From CAZCFB01 sp964511535 (GTDB lineage Bacteria; Myxococcota_A; Polyangia; GCA-2747355; CAZCFB01), in contig CAZEFW010000110.1 in assembly GCA_964511535.1 (NCBI GenBank), positions 1 through 31,005 on the forward strand: a stretch of DNA of 31,005 bases, given 5' to 3'. The number at the start of each line of letters is the position of its first letter. Position 1 is the stretch's first letter. Below the pieces are notes generated by a model. It was given only the letters and a program-made list of their open reading frames with translations, searched no databases and was not told the DNA's origin. Of this stretch, positions 16,692 through 25,221 are shown piece after piece. Position numbers and translations under genes: made by a program.

Positions 16692-19600
16692 GTGAGGAAT
16701 CCCTGTGCTGTCCCCCGCTGTCCTGGTGTCCCCTCATTTCTGCTGCTGATCTGCATCCTTGCGCTGGCCGGCTGCAAGCAGAAGCAGACCACGCCTGCCT
16801 CGGGCGGCGGCGCATCGCCAGGGAGCGGGTCGGGCAAAGCCTCGCCCACCGCAACCGGAGCCAGGGCCGGCACCCTCTCCGCCGTGCTGGCCCTGTCGGG
16901 CAAGCAGCGCCCGGGGGTGGGGATCCGGACCGCCGGCGGCCAGTGGACCACCCTCGCCGTGGGCCAGGCCGTCACCGAAGGTTCCTCCCTGCGCACCACC
17001 CGGGGCGCCCGGGCGCGGCTGGTGCTGCGCGGCGGCGTGATCCTGCACATCAACGAGGACACCCTGCTGGAGCTGCGGTCCGCCGCCGCGGTGAAGATCT
17101 CGCGCGGCTCCCTGCTCATCGAGCGGGAGCCGGACGGCGAGGGCGAGGCCCTGGTGCTGTCCACGCCCCGCGGAAGCGTCGAGGTGAGCGGGACCAAGCT
17201 GCACCTGGCGGTGGAGGACGGCCAGGACCTGGTGGACGTGACCCGCGGGACGGTGCAGGTCAAGGCCGGCGGGGCCGCGGTGGAGCTGGGTGCGGGTGAG
17301 CGGGCGGTGCTTCGCCCGGGCAAGAGCCCGCGAGTGGACGCGGCGCGGGACCTGGCGGCGGTGACGCGCTGGGCGCGGGAGATCACGCCCCCCGCCGAGC
17401 AGGCGGCGGCGCGCCCCGGCTTCGGGTCGCTCACTGCGCGAGCGCCGGGACAGGGCAAGAGCCACGCCCTGACCCTCGCCGAGCACAAGGTGCGGGTGGT
17501 GGTGCGGGACAACGTCGCGCGCACCGAGATCGAGCAGCGGTACCACAACGCCGGCGGCTCCACTCTGGAAGGGACCTACCGCTTCCCGCTGCCTGCCGGC
17601 GCCAACATCTCGCGGCTGGCGCTGTATGTGGGGAGCCGGCTGGAGGAGGGGGAGATCGTGGAGCGGCGCCGGGCCAAGCGCATCTTCAAGCAGATCGTGG
17701 ATGACTCCATCCGGCCCCGGGATCCGGCCCTGCTGGAGTGGGTGGGCGGCCGCATGTTCCAGATGAAGATCTTCCCAATCCCGCCGCGCTCCTCACGGCG
17801 GGTGATCCTGGCCTACACCCAGGTGCTGGAGGCCTCATACGGCCGGTACCGTTACGAGTACCCCATGACCGCCGAGGCAGGTCGCTCCACCGAGGTGGGC
17901 AAGTTCAGCGTGGACATGAAGCTGCACAGCAGCCTCGGGCTCGGCAAGATCAACGCGCCGCTCTACCCGGTGACCCGGGAGCAGTCTGGCGACGCGGTGC
18001 GACTTCGCTACGAGGCGTCCGCCTTCCGGCCCACCGCCGGGTTCGTGGTGGAGATGGCGCCGGAGCGGTCTCCTCCCGAGCTGCAGCTGGCGCTGCACGA
18101 AAAGAGGCCCGGGGCCGCGGGAGCGCGCTGCGCGCTGCGCGGTACGCGGGGGGCGCTGACCTCCCTGATCGGCAACGCTTCGCCTTGTGGCGACAGGGGC
18201 GGGTTCTTCATGGCGGTGCTCCGGCCGGAGCTCCCGGCCGTGGGCCGCAGCAAGCCCCGGGATCACCTGTTCCTGCTGGACAGCTCTTACAACACCACTG
18301 CGCGCAACTGGAAGGTGCAGCTCGCCGCGCTCGAGGCGTTCCTGGCCGAGATGGACCTGCGCAGCAAGTTCAACATCATGGCGTGCGACAGCAAGTGCCG
18401 CACCTGGAGCAGGACGGCCCGGGCGCCGCGCGCGGCCGCGCGCAAGGAGGCGCTTACGTTCGTGCAGGGGATCACCCCCGGCGGCGCCAGCGACATCCAG
18501 GGTGCGTTCGAGCAGGCGGCCCAGCTGGCCTCGGCCATGGGCCGCGGCGTCAAGGTGGTCTACATGGGCGACGGCAAGGCCACGGCGGGTGAGCTGCGCG
18601 AGCCGCAGCTGGCCCGACTTGTGGTGGGGGCGCTGCAGCGCGCCGGGGCGGTGCTCGACATGCTGCAGGTGGGAGAGGACGCGGCGGCCATGTTCATGGC
18701 CATGGCCACGCGGCGCCTGTCCGGCGCGGTGCACGTGCTCGGCCCGGGGGACGACCTGGGGGCGCGGGTGTTCGACATGGTGGCGGCGCAGTACCGCCCC
18801 ACCCTCACCGATCTGGAGGTCACCTTCGAGGGGGGCGTGGACGTGCACCATGTCTACCCCGGGCGGTTGCCCTCGCTGAGCGCCGGCTCCGAGGTGATGC
18901 TGGTGGGCCGCTACGGCAAGGGGGGCCAGGGGGCGATCCGGGTGCGCGGCAAGGTCGGCGCGCGGCCCTTCGAGCGGCGCTATCCGGTGTCGCTGGCGGC
19001 GCAGACGTCCGAGGCGAGGGCCAACAACTTCATCCCGAGGGTCTGGGCGCGCCACCACCTGGAGGCGCTGTCGGCGGCGGACGCGACGGGCAACCGGCCG
19101 GAGATCGTCCGCGTCTCCCAGGCTTACACCGTGATGAGCCGGCCCACGGCGTTCCTGGTGCTGGAGAACGAGCGCATGTACCGGGAGTTCAACGTCAAGC
19201 GCAAGCGCAACCGCGAGTACTGGAAGGGCGACGAGGTGGCCACCCGGGCAGCCAAGGACAGCCCGGAGACTGAAAAGAACGCGGACGGCCGACGCTCCGC
19301 CGCAGAGAAGGCCGGGGGCACCATGTCAGCCGGCGGCAAGGCCCTGGGCGGCGCCGCGTCCGGGCCCGCCAAGGCGGGCTCGACCGCCGCAGCACCGCGC
19401 CCGTCCGCGGACCCCAGGCCGCTGGCCGCGGCGGCGAACAAGCGCGCGGCGAGCCGGTCGCGCCGCCAGGTGGGGGAGGGCGCCCTGGACGATCTGGCCT
19501 TCGACTCATCCGGGGACGGCGGGGAGGCCCTGGGCGCCCGCGCGCCGGACAGGGACGAGGAGGCTGCGCCGCCGCCCGCGGAGCCGGCAGCCACGGCCAC

Positions 19601-20714
19601 GCCGCGGCCTCGGCCCAAGGCCAAGAAGAAGCCCGCGCCGGCGGGACGCTTCGCCCAGCCGCCCCCGGCGTCCCGGCCGGCCACCGGCATGGCCATGCCC
19701 ACCAAGCCGCGACGGTCGCGCAGGCCGTACGGCTACTACTATCGCTGGAAGCGGGTGCGCAGTGGCGTGATCAGCCCGATGCTCAGCTTCGCCCCGTCGA
19801 GCGGGACGCGCCGGTCGGTGGAGCGCTACTCGGCGCTGGTCAAGGCGCAGCCCCTGCGCAGGAGCCATCGCCGGGCGCTGCATCGCCACCTGGTGCTCGG
19901 GGGCGACTACGCGCGCGCGCTGGAGCATGCCACTGGCTGGACCGGGCTGGACAGCGACTCCTCCCAGGCGCTGCGGGCCCTGGGCGATGTGCAGGCGGCG
20001 TCCGGGGAGACGACGCTGGCGGCGCGGAGCTACGGCTCCGGGGTGGAGGTCAACCCGTACAGCACGCGGCTGCAGCGCCGCATGGCAGACATGTACCGCA
20101 ACCAGGGGGATACGCGGCGCTCCTGCGCCCACCTGTGGAGCCTGGTCTCCATCAGGCCGCACCAGCTGAGCTACAACCTCGACCTGGTGCGGTGCCTGGC
20201 GCCGCTGCCCGGCGGCAAGGAGCTGGCGCTGCAGATCCTGTCCGAGCTGTCCGCCAACCCCAAGGCCAGGCGCCACAGCGCGGCCATCGGCAGGGCCCTC
20301 GCCGCGCTCCAGCGGGCGACCCTGAAGGCGACCACCCGCCGGCCCGCCACCAGCGGCGCCCTGGTAGTGCGCGCCACCTGGGACAAGCCGGTGGACCTCG
20401 ACATCGCCGTGGTGACGCCCCGGGGCGAGCGCCTGAGCGCGCTCCAGGGGGTACGCGGTGGCAAGGTCGAGGCCAACAGCAAGGATGGGCGAACCGTGGA
20501 GGTGCTGCGCTTCGCCAGCGCCCGCAGCGGAACCTACCGGGTGGAGGTGACCCGGCCGGCGTTCGGCCAGGAATCCGGGCCCATCAGCGGCACCGTCATC
20601 GTGCGGGCCCACGGCAAGAGCCGCACCATCCCCTTTGTCATCTCCACGGCGTCGACCAAGCCCCTGGCCAGGGTCAAGCTAACCGAGCGGAGGGTGCGGG
20701 TGCGCTACCGGTAG
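16692..20714 (+). CDS. Mosaic lipoprotein: FecR, VIT, vWA, TPR and YfaP-like domains
   Basis: A 1340-residue lipoprotein. Domains in order: signal peptide with lipobox LALAGC; low-complexity linker; FecR-like beta domain (about 75-215, VTEGSSLRTTRGARARL, STPRGSVEVSGTKLHL); VIT domain (about 255-385, EIEQRYHNAGGSTLEGTYRFPLP); vWA domain (about 524-690) with DSSYN at the MIDAS (Asp530, Ser532, Asn534 in place of DxSxS) and GGASDIQGAF at the usual T-motif; an Ala/Pro/Lys-rich linker (about 850-1015); TPR-like helices (about 1040-1165); and a C-terminal YfaP/DUF2135-like beta domain (about 1225-1330, VVRATWDKPVDLDIAVVTPRG). GTG 16692 follows GGAGG. I infer a surface or periplasmic protein-interaction scaffold; VIT-vWA pairs in eukaryotic inter-alpha-inhibitors bind matrix. 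The degenerate MIDAS questions metal binding. Confidence 0.86.
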   Translation: MRNPCAVPRCPGVPSFLLLICILALAGCKQKQTTPASGGGASPGSGSGKASPTATGARAGTLSAVLALSGKQRPGVGIRTAGGQWTTLAVGQAVTEGSSLRTTRGARARLVLRGGVILHINEDTLLELRSAAAVKISRGSLLIEREPDGEGEALVLSTPRGSVEVSGTKLHLAVEDGQDLVDVTRGTVQVKAGGAAVELGAGERAVLRPGKSPRVDAARDLAAVTRWAREITPPAEQAAARPGFGSLTARAPGQGKSHALTLAEHKVRVVVRDNVARTEIEQRYHNAGGSTLEGTYRFPLPAGANISRLALYVGSRLEEGEIVERRRAKRIFKQIVDDSIRPRDPALLEWVGGRMFQMKIFPIPPRSSRRVILAYTQVLEASYGRYRYEYPMTAEAGRSTEVGKFSVDMKLHSSLGLGKINAPLYPVTREQSGDAVRLRYEASAFRPTAGFVVEMAPERSPPELQLALHEKRPGAAGARCALRGTRGALTSLIGNASPCGDRGGFFMAVLRPELPAVGRSKPRDHLFLLDSSYNTTARNWKVQLAALEAFLAEMDLRSKFNIMACDSKCRTWSRTARAPRAAARKEALTFVQGITPGGASDIQGAFEQAAQLASAMGRGVKVVYMGDGKATAGELREPQLARLVVGALQRAGAVLDMLQVGEDAAAMFMAMATRRLSGAVHVLGPGDDLGARVFDMVAAQYRPTLTDLEVTFEGGVDVHHVYPGRLPSLSAGSEVMLVGRYGKGGQGAIRVRGKVGARPFERRYPVSLAAQTSEARANNFIPRVWARHHLEALSAADATGNRPEIVRVSQAYTVMSRPTAFLVLENERMYREFNVKRKRNREYWKGDEVATRAAKDSPETEKNADGRRSAAEKAGGTMSAGGKALGGAASGPAKAGSTAAAPRPSADPRPLAAAANKRAASRSRRQVGEGALDDLAFDSSGDGGEALGARAPDRDEEAAPPPAEPAATATPRPRPKAKKKPAPAGRFAQPPPASRPATGMAMPTKPRRSRRPYGYYYRWKRVRSGVISPMLSFAPSSGTRRSVERYSALVKAQPLRRSHRRALHRHLVLGGDYARALEHATGWTGLDSDSSQALRALGDVQAASGETTLAARSYGSGVEVNPYSTRLQRRMADMYRNQGDTRRSCAHLWSLVSIRPHQLSYNLDLVRCLAPLPGGKELALQILSELSANPKARRHSAAIGRALAALQRATLKATTRRPATSGALVVRATWDKPVDLDIAVVTPRGERLSALQGVRGGKVEANSKDGRTVEVLRFASARSGTYRVEVTRPAFGQESGPISGTVIVRAHGKSRTIPFVISTASTKPLARVKLTERRVRVRYR

Positions 20715-20717
20715 GGC

Positions 20718-20736
20718 TTCGCGCGCTTCGCGCGAA
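20718..20736. other. GC-rich hairpin just after the mosaic lipoprotein stop
   Basis: A perfect 8-bp stem (TTCGCGCG / CGCGCGAA) with loop CTT starts four bases after the TAG stop. No T-run follows; instead the octamer array begins within it. Its GCGCTTCGCGC core is the complement of the core in the two 36-base hairpins near 30303 and 30446, so it looks like part of a dispersed element rather than a simple terminator. Confidence 0.6.
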
Positions 20737-20782
20737 TGCCAGATTGCCAGAATGCCAGGATGCCAGGACGCCGGAATGATCT
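20735..20782 (+). repeat. Octamer tandem repeat downstream of the mosaic lipoprotein
   Basis: Six contiguous eight-base units on the transcribed strand: AATGCCAG, ATTGCCAG, AATGCCAG, GATGCCAG, GACGCCGG and a partial AATG unit. It lies between the lipoprotein stop and the SCP2-like gene. The order of a GACGCCGG/AACGCCGG unit followed by AATG matches the sufT/ubiA array read along transcription. Confidence 0.85.
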
Positions 20783-20844
20783 GGCTGACGCCTGGTGCGC
20801 TTGTGCCATACTTTCGGTTCCAATCTGATTCTCAGGAGATCCCC

Positions 20845-21276
20845 ATGGCGCGTTATTTCAGTCGCGAGGGCGTGGAAGAGGGGGTGCAGGTCATCAACAA
20901 CGACCCGGAGCACCTCAAGCTTGCGGTCAACCTCACCGGCGTGGTGGTGCTGTGCGCGCTGGACGACCCGGACGGCAAGGATGTCATGGTGACTTACACC
21001 TTCGACAAGGGCGCCTGCACGGACTGGGTCTACGAATCCGGGGACGCGCCGTCTGCGCTGCGCGCGCGGCCGTTCAAGCCCATGAAGGACGGCATCGCCC
21101 GGGTCACGGCCAACTACGCCACCTTCGTCAAGCTCGACACGGGGGAGATGAAGCCGGCGGATACCCTCGACTCTCCCGATTACAAGATCGAGGGATCCAT
21201 GCTGATGATCATGCCCCTGATGCAGGCCATGGACTCCTGGAATCGCACAGTCCGGGGAATCGAGAAGACCTACTGA
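20845..21276 (+). CDS. SCP2-like sterol/lipid-carrier family protein
   Basis: A 143-residue soluble protein. The layout fits the SCP2 fold: an N-terminal amphipathic segment, beta strands LAVNLTGVVVLCALDD and MVTYTFDKGACTDWVY, then ARVTANYATFVKLDTGEMKPADTLDSPDYKIEGSM, the SCP2 block in which a short helix and 'G.l' strand precede the final helix. These domains bind sterols, fatty acids or acyl-CoA. ATG at 20845 has CAGGAGAT with good spacing; an ATG at 20752 in frame starts inside the octamer repeat and is unlikely. The stop lies six bases from the stop of the convergent PilZ/TPR gene. Confidence in the family is moderate, as no ligand residues can be named. Confidence 0.68.
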   Translation: MARYFSREGVEEGVQVINNDPEHLKLAVNLTGVVVLCALDDPDGKDVMVTYTFDKGACTDWVYESGDAPSALRARPFKPMKDGIARVTANYATFVKLDTGEMKPADTLDSPDYKIEGSMLMIMPLMQAMDSWNRTVRGIEKTY

Positions 21277-21282
21277 TTCTGG

Positions 21283-22887
21283 CTACTTACTTTTCTTCTT
21301 GCGGGGCGGCTTATCCTTGCCGCAGTGCCGCTTGAGGTTGCGCTGGGCGGCCTTGTAGCCGGGGTCCACCTCGGTTGCCTTGCGGAAGGCGGCGCAGGCC
21401 AGGTCGCGCTTGCCCAGCTCCTGCTGCAGCCTGCCGATCATGTCCGGAAACCAGGCAACCTCCGGGGCGCGCTGAGCCAGATACTCATAATGCTCGATGG
21501 CCCGGTCGCGGCGGCCCATGCTGCGGTACGCCTTGGCCAGCAAGCGCCGCACGTCCTCGCCGTCCTCCAGAAATAGCGCCTGATCCAGCGCCTGAACCGC
21601 CTGCTTGTGGCGCTTTCGGGCCAGCAGGGCGCGCCCCTGCTCCATCAGGCTCTGGCGAGACTCCGATGAGAGCGCGATCTCCTCGGGGCTGGCGTCTGGC
21701 TCAGCGGGCTCGCCGGCGTCCGGGGCCATGGCAGCCACGGGGCGCGGCGCGGCCCCTTGCCGCTGCCAGCGCGAGATCCTGGGCCAGAGCACCACCACCA
21801 GCAACACCGCCGCGATGACGAAGGTCAGCGCCCAGGTGCCCGAGTTTCCAAGCTTCTTGCCGCCTCGCCGGTCCCCGTCCTCGCCGTCCCGCGCATCCTT
21901 CCGCTTCGGCTCCTGTTCCCCGTCTCGAGACCTCGGGCTGGCCACCTCACGGCCAAACAGCTCCTCGGCGTCCAGCCCCTCTTTTTTATGCTCCCGGGCT
22001 GGCTCCTCCGGCTCGCTGTCCTCCTCTTCTTCCTGCTCGCCGTCCGGCTCCTCCGCGTCCCCGGTGGTCAGGAACTGGGCCTCCGGCAGCGGCGGGCCGG
22101 GCGCGGGCTGGCTGACCGAGATATTGATCGGCCCGGGGCCGATGTCCACCAGCCCGTACTGGTCCGCGAGGTCCTCCAGGTTGGCATCCTCCTCGGTCGG
22201 CTCCTTGGCGGACAGCGCCAGGTAATGGTGGAGCTCCAGGACGCGGTCGGACAGGCCCTTGAGGAAGTGGCGCGCCTCGGTCTCGTCCAGGGGCACCAGC
22301 AGCACCATGGACCGCTGGCCGTGGCTGGCTCTTCCGCCCTGACCGACCATGGCCGAGAAGCGCAGAGGCGTGAGCCCCCAGCCCACCTGGACGGTGATGT
22401 CTTCCCCGGTACTCAGGGGCATCATGGAGTTGACCAGCAGGCTCGAGGCGGTGATGTTCTGCACGATCCCTTCGCCAGTGTCCTGAAGCAAAACTGGGAA
22501 TTGTATGCCGACCCGCGGTTCGGCCCGTCGTTCCTCCAGCAGCTTCCTGCACGCCCCGCTGATGGCGCTCAGGTCATCAGCGGGCGCGGTGTCGGTGTAG
22601 ACCGAGACGTCAACCCCCTTGATCCCCTCCGTGGGCAGGACCCCGAGCACCGCCACGCGGTTGGCCGTGATGTCTGCCAGGGCCAGGGCCAGCTCGTCGC
22701 TCTTCTTGCTCGCCTTGACCACCACCAGGCGCAGGGAGCGGATGCTCGCCATCAGGCGCGCCTGCTCCTCGCTCACCGCGTGGGCCAGCTCGTAGTCGTC
22801 GGGGGAGAAGTGGCGCTGCATGGACAGCAGCAGCACCTCGTGATCCACCACGAGGATCATCTTTCGGGCTCGGGTACCTTCGCTCAT
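21283..22887 (-). CDS. Pseudo-receiver / PilZ / transmembrane / TPR protein
   Basis: A 534-residue protein. Residues about 8-120 look like a response-regulator receiver fold (KMILVVDHEVLLLSMQRHFSPDDYELAHAVSEEQA), but the phospho-Asp is not obvious (LVVVKASKK at the beta-3 end), so a pseudo-receiver is likely. A PilZ-like domain follows (about 122-230: ERRAEPRVGIQFPV supplies RxxxR; NITASSLLV replaces the D/NxSxxG motif without the Gly, so c-di-GMP binding is doubtful). Then come an acidic Glu/Asp linker, one TM helix (TWALTFVIAAVLLVVVLW) and C-terminal TPRs (about 425-515) with a basic tail. Topology puts TPRs and the N-terminal domains on opposite membrane faces. ATG 22887 is preferred over 22962. 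I infer a membrane signalling or assembly adaptor; a motility link is only a guess from PilZ. Confidence 0.74.
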   Translation of the reverse strand: MSEGTRARKMILVVDHEVLLLSMQRHFSPDDYELAHAVSEEQARLMASIRSLRLVVVKASKKSDELALALADITANRVAVLGVLPTEGIKGVDVSVYTDTAPADDLSAISGACRKLLEERRAEPRVGIQFPVLLQDTGEGIVQNITASSLLVNSMMPLSTGEDITVQVGWGLTPLRFSAMVGQGGRASHGQRSMVLLVPLDETEARHFLKGLSDRVLELHHYLALSAKEPTEEDANLEDLADQYGLVDIGPGPINISVSQPAPGPPLPEAQFLTTGDAEEPDGEQEEEEDSEPEEPAREHKKEGLDAEELFGREVASPRSRDGEQEPKRKDARDGEDGDRRGGKKLGNSGTWALTFVIAAVLLVVVLWPRISRWQRQGAAPRPVAAMAPDAGEPAEPDASPEEIALSSESRQSLMEQGRALLARKRHKQAVQALDQALFLEDGEDVRRLLAKAYRSMGRRDRAIEHYEYLAQRAPEVAWFPDMIGRLQQELGKRDLACAAFRKATEVDPGYKAAQRNLKRHCGKDKPPRKKKSK

Positions 22888-23077
22888 CTCTTCTCTGGCC
22901 TCCAGAGTGCAGACTCCCACCCCATGTCCACGAGGATCGCGTATTCGGTGCGGCGGCGCCAAAAAAAGGTGAGGCGAGGCTCAGATTCGGCCGCAGGTGA
23001 GAATCCTTGCGCCGTTGAATTTTCAGGTTCACCATGGAGTCTGTCTACTTATCAAACCCTGATCAGGAGATCTGAAC

Positions 23078-23485
23078 ATGTTTCGTCACATCATCACCGG
23101 TATCTTCGCCCTCACCCTGACCATCGGCGGCTACGCCATGATGCCGTCCGTGGCAGACGCGCACTGCGGCAAGTGCGGCCCGGGCCATGCAGAAAAGGGC
23201 AAGGCCGCGCCATGCGCCAAGTGCAAGAAGGCCGGCAAGGGCGCCTGCGCCAAGTGCAAGAAAGCCGCAGCTCACGCCAAGTGCGCCAAGTGCAGCGGCA
23301 AGAACCCCAAGGCCAAGTGCGCCTGCAAGAAGGCCGACGTGCACGCCAACTGCCCCAAGTGCAGCGGCAAGGACCCCAAGGCCGCGTGCGCGTGCAAGAA
23401 GGGCGCTGACCACGCCATGTGCGCCAAGTGCAAGAAGGCTGGCAAGAAGAACTGCGGCTGCAAGGGCAAGAAGGCGGGCAAATAG
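23078..23485 (+). CDS. Secreted Cys/Lys-rich repeat protein, metallothionein-like composition
   Basis: A 135-residue protein with a clear signal peptide (MFRHIITGIFALTLTIGG, cleaved near VADA). The mature part of about 107 residues holds 18 Cys, 31 Lys and 5 His, with no aromatic residue. Cys come in nine pairs: CGKC, CAKC (four times), CPKC, CAC (twice) and CGC. A unit of about 24 residues (KCSGKNPKA, CACKK, then a His) is duplicated in tandem. The pairs suggest metal or cluster binding or disulfide formation outside the cytoplasm, and the high positive charge suggests binding to polyanions. AGGAG lies eight bases before the ATG. The next gene starts 16 bases after its stop and encodes a lipoprotein that may act with it. 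No named family is recognised. Confidence 0.82.
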   Translation: MFRHIITGIFALTLTIGGYAMMPSVADAHCGKCGPGHAEKGKAAPCAKCKKAGKGACAKCKKAAAHAKCAKCSGKNPKAKCACKKADVHANCPKCSGKDPKAACACKKGADHAMCAKCKKAGKKNCGCKGKKAGK

Positions 23486-23500
23486 CTCCCGGTCGCCCTG

Positions 23501-24064
23501 TTGAAATTCCCCGCCCCCGCCCCTTTCGCGCTGCTGATCTGCCTGCTCACCTCCGCCTGCTCCACCGCTGTCAGCTTCACCCCCGATGGGGATGACGGCG
23601 CCCTCGCGCTCATTGAGAACCGCTGGGGACAGGGCAAGCTCGGCCTGAAGCTGTCGTTGTGCGAGGACCGCTCGACGGCAGACAAGACCGCGCCTGACGG
23701 GTGCGCGGTGCAGCACATCCTCAAGGGGGGCGGCCGCGGCAAGGCCGAGTCACCCGTGCGCGGCGGCTTCAACTGTCAGGACTGCCAGTACGACTCGGCG
23801 GCCATGGTGCGGGGGACCATCATCGGCGGCGCATTCCCCAAGGGGGCCCAGGTCACCGGCGTGGTGCTGGCGCGGGATTACAACCTGCCCTACGCCCTGC
23901 CGTACCAGGTCGAGCTGCACTGCAGCTCTGCCGGCCACAGCTGCGACATCTCGGGCAACATCCTGCAGGGCAAGCTCGACCTGCGGCTGGTCACGCCAGC
24001 GGGCAGCGGCGCCGGCAAGAGTGATCAGCTTCAGCTGCTCGGCAAGAGCAGCTGCACCTACTGA
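23501..24064 (+). CDS. Small Cys-containing lipoprotein
   Basis: A 187-residue protein with a signal peptide and lipobox LTSAC (Cys20). The mature part contains seven further Cys, including CQDC, and beta-strand-like sequence (AMVRGTIIGGAFPKGAQVTGVVLARDY, SCDISGNILQGKLDLRLV). The start appears to be TTG at 23501, 16 bases after the stop of the Cys/Lys-rich protein gene; no ATG or GTG fits before the signal peptide and the Shine-Dalgarno is weak. Close spacing suggests one transcript with its upstream neighbour, so it may anchor or receive that protein at the membrane (inference). The 3' end overlaps the convergent esterase gene by seven bases. No family recognised. Confidence 0.7.
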   Translation: MKFPAPAPFALLICLLTSACSTAVSFTPDGDDGALALIENRWGQGKLGLKLSLCEDRSTADKTAPDGCAVQHILKGGGRGKAESPVRGGFNCQDCQYDSAAMVRGTIIGGAFPKGAQVTGVVLARDYNLPYALPYQVELHCSSAGHSCDISGNILQGKLDLRLVTPAGSGAGKSDQLQLLGKSSCTY

Positions 24065-25221
24065 GCCGCCGGCGCCTTCCATGCAAAGGGCCTGGGGGCC
24101 ACCTCGCGCATCAGCTTGCTGAAATCCCGCCCCGCGCTGCCGGGCTGGGGCGCCCTGCCGAAGCTCCTGTCAGCGTAGTCCAGCAGCGTTCGCCAGTCCC
24201 GGTCTGCCAGCTCATGTTTGCCGTCGCGGACATGGATGCCGATGCGGTCGCCCGCCCCGAGGAAGCCGAACACCGGCCGCGCCCCGAGGTGGGTCGCGCC
24301 GGTGCCGTACGGGTTGGCCCAGCGATCCCCGCTGGCGTCGATGGAGAGCAGGGCCCTGGGAGCCACCAGGGCGAACACGAGGTGCTGGTCCAGCGGCAGC
24401 TTGCCCTCCTGGCCGGCGAACCGTTTCAGCCCGGGGCGTAACCAGTGGGGGAAGTTTCGCACCATGTCCGCCAGGCGCTCGGCGCCGCGGCCGCGGACCC
24501 GGTAGGCGCCCGCGCCGCCGCAGCCCGAACCCTGCGGGACGGTGAGGGCGAACCGCGTGTCAGCGGCGCCGGCCCACAGCGCGGCCTTGCCCGAGCGCGA
24601 GTGGCCGGTGACCACCACCTTGTCGGTGTCCACGTCGTCCCGGAGCTTCAGGTAGCTGTTTACCAGGGAGGCGCCCCACGCCCAGCAGGCGATGGTGCCC
24701 CAGGTGTGGCGGGGGAACGCCGCGCGGGCCCGGCCCGGCGCGCCTGGCCGGTCAGGGCAAAGGTCGGTGGGGGTGAACTCGGCCAGCACATAGCCTCGCG
24801 CCACGATCTCTCGCGGGATGCTGGCCGTGAACAGCTCGGGCCGGTGATCGATGTGCACGATGGCGGGCAGCTTGCGGTGGCCCTTGGGCGCTGTGACCCC
24901 GACGTAGAACGACAGCCCGTTGACGGCGATGAGCACCGACTCCCGGGTGGCCTGGTGGTTGAACGCTTCCTCGAAGCCGAGGGTTCGGGCGTTGAAGCGC
25001 GATGGCAGGGCGGGCGACTTGCCGTACTGCTCACGTTCCAGCAGGGCCATGATCTCCGCCCGCCGCGCCGGCCACTGCGCGCGGGTTTTGGCCCGCGAAC
25101 CGTCGTCGAACCGGAACGGATCCTGAAGCTGCGCCTCGGCCGCCGACGATCCCGCGCCGCACCGACACCCGGCCGCGAACGTCACGACCAGAAGCAAGGC
25201 GATGAGGCTAATTACCCTCAA
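24058..25221 (-). CDS. CE15-like glucuronoyl esterase / acetylxylan esterase-type lipoprotein
   Basis: A 387-residue alpha/beta hydrolase. It has a signal peptide with lipobox FAAGC (Cys19), a mature helix PARRAEIMALLEREQYGKSP, the nucleophile elbow VTGHSRSGKAALWAGAADTRFALTV with Ser208, SGCGGAGAYR, and a catalytic His336 in DGKHELADRDWRTLLDYAD. GHSRxGKxAL...SGCGGA is typical of bacterial CE15, whose members split ester bonds between 4-O-methyl-glucuronate on xylan and lignin; related acetylxylan esterases cannot be excluded. The apparent start is TTG at 25221, the last TTG of a heptamer repeat in which every unit carries TTG, so the true start is uncertain. There is no ATG before the signal peptide. 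Confidence 0.82.
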   Translation of the reverse strand: MRVISLIALLLVVTFAAGCRCGAGSSAAEAQLQDPFRFDDGSRAKTRAQWPARRAEIMALLEREQYGKSPALPSRFNARTLGFEEAFNHQATRESVLIAVNGLSFYVGVTAPKGHRKLPAIVHIDHRPELFTASIPREIVARGYVLAEFTPTDLCPDRPGAPGRARAAFPRHTWGTIACWAWGASLVNSYLKLRDDVDTDKVVVTGHSRSGKAALWAGAADTRFALTVPQGSGCGGAGAYRVRGRGAERLADMVRNFPHWLRPGLKRFAGQEGKLPLDQHLVFALVAPRALLSIDASGDRWANPYGTGATHLGARPVFGFLGAGDRIGIHVRDGKHELADRDWRTLLDYADRSFGRAPQPGSAGRDFSKLMREVAPRPFAWKAPAAQ

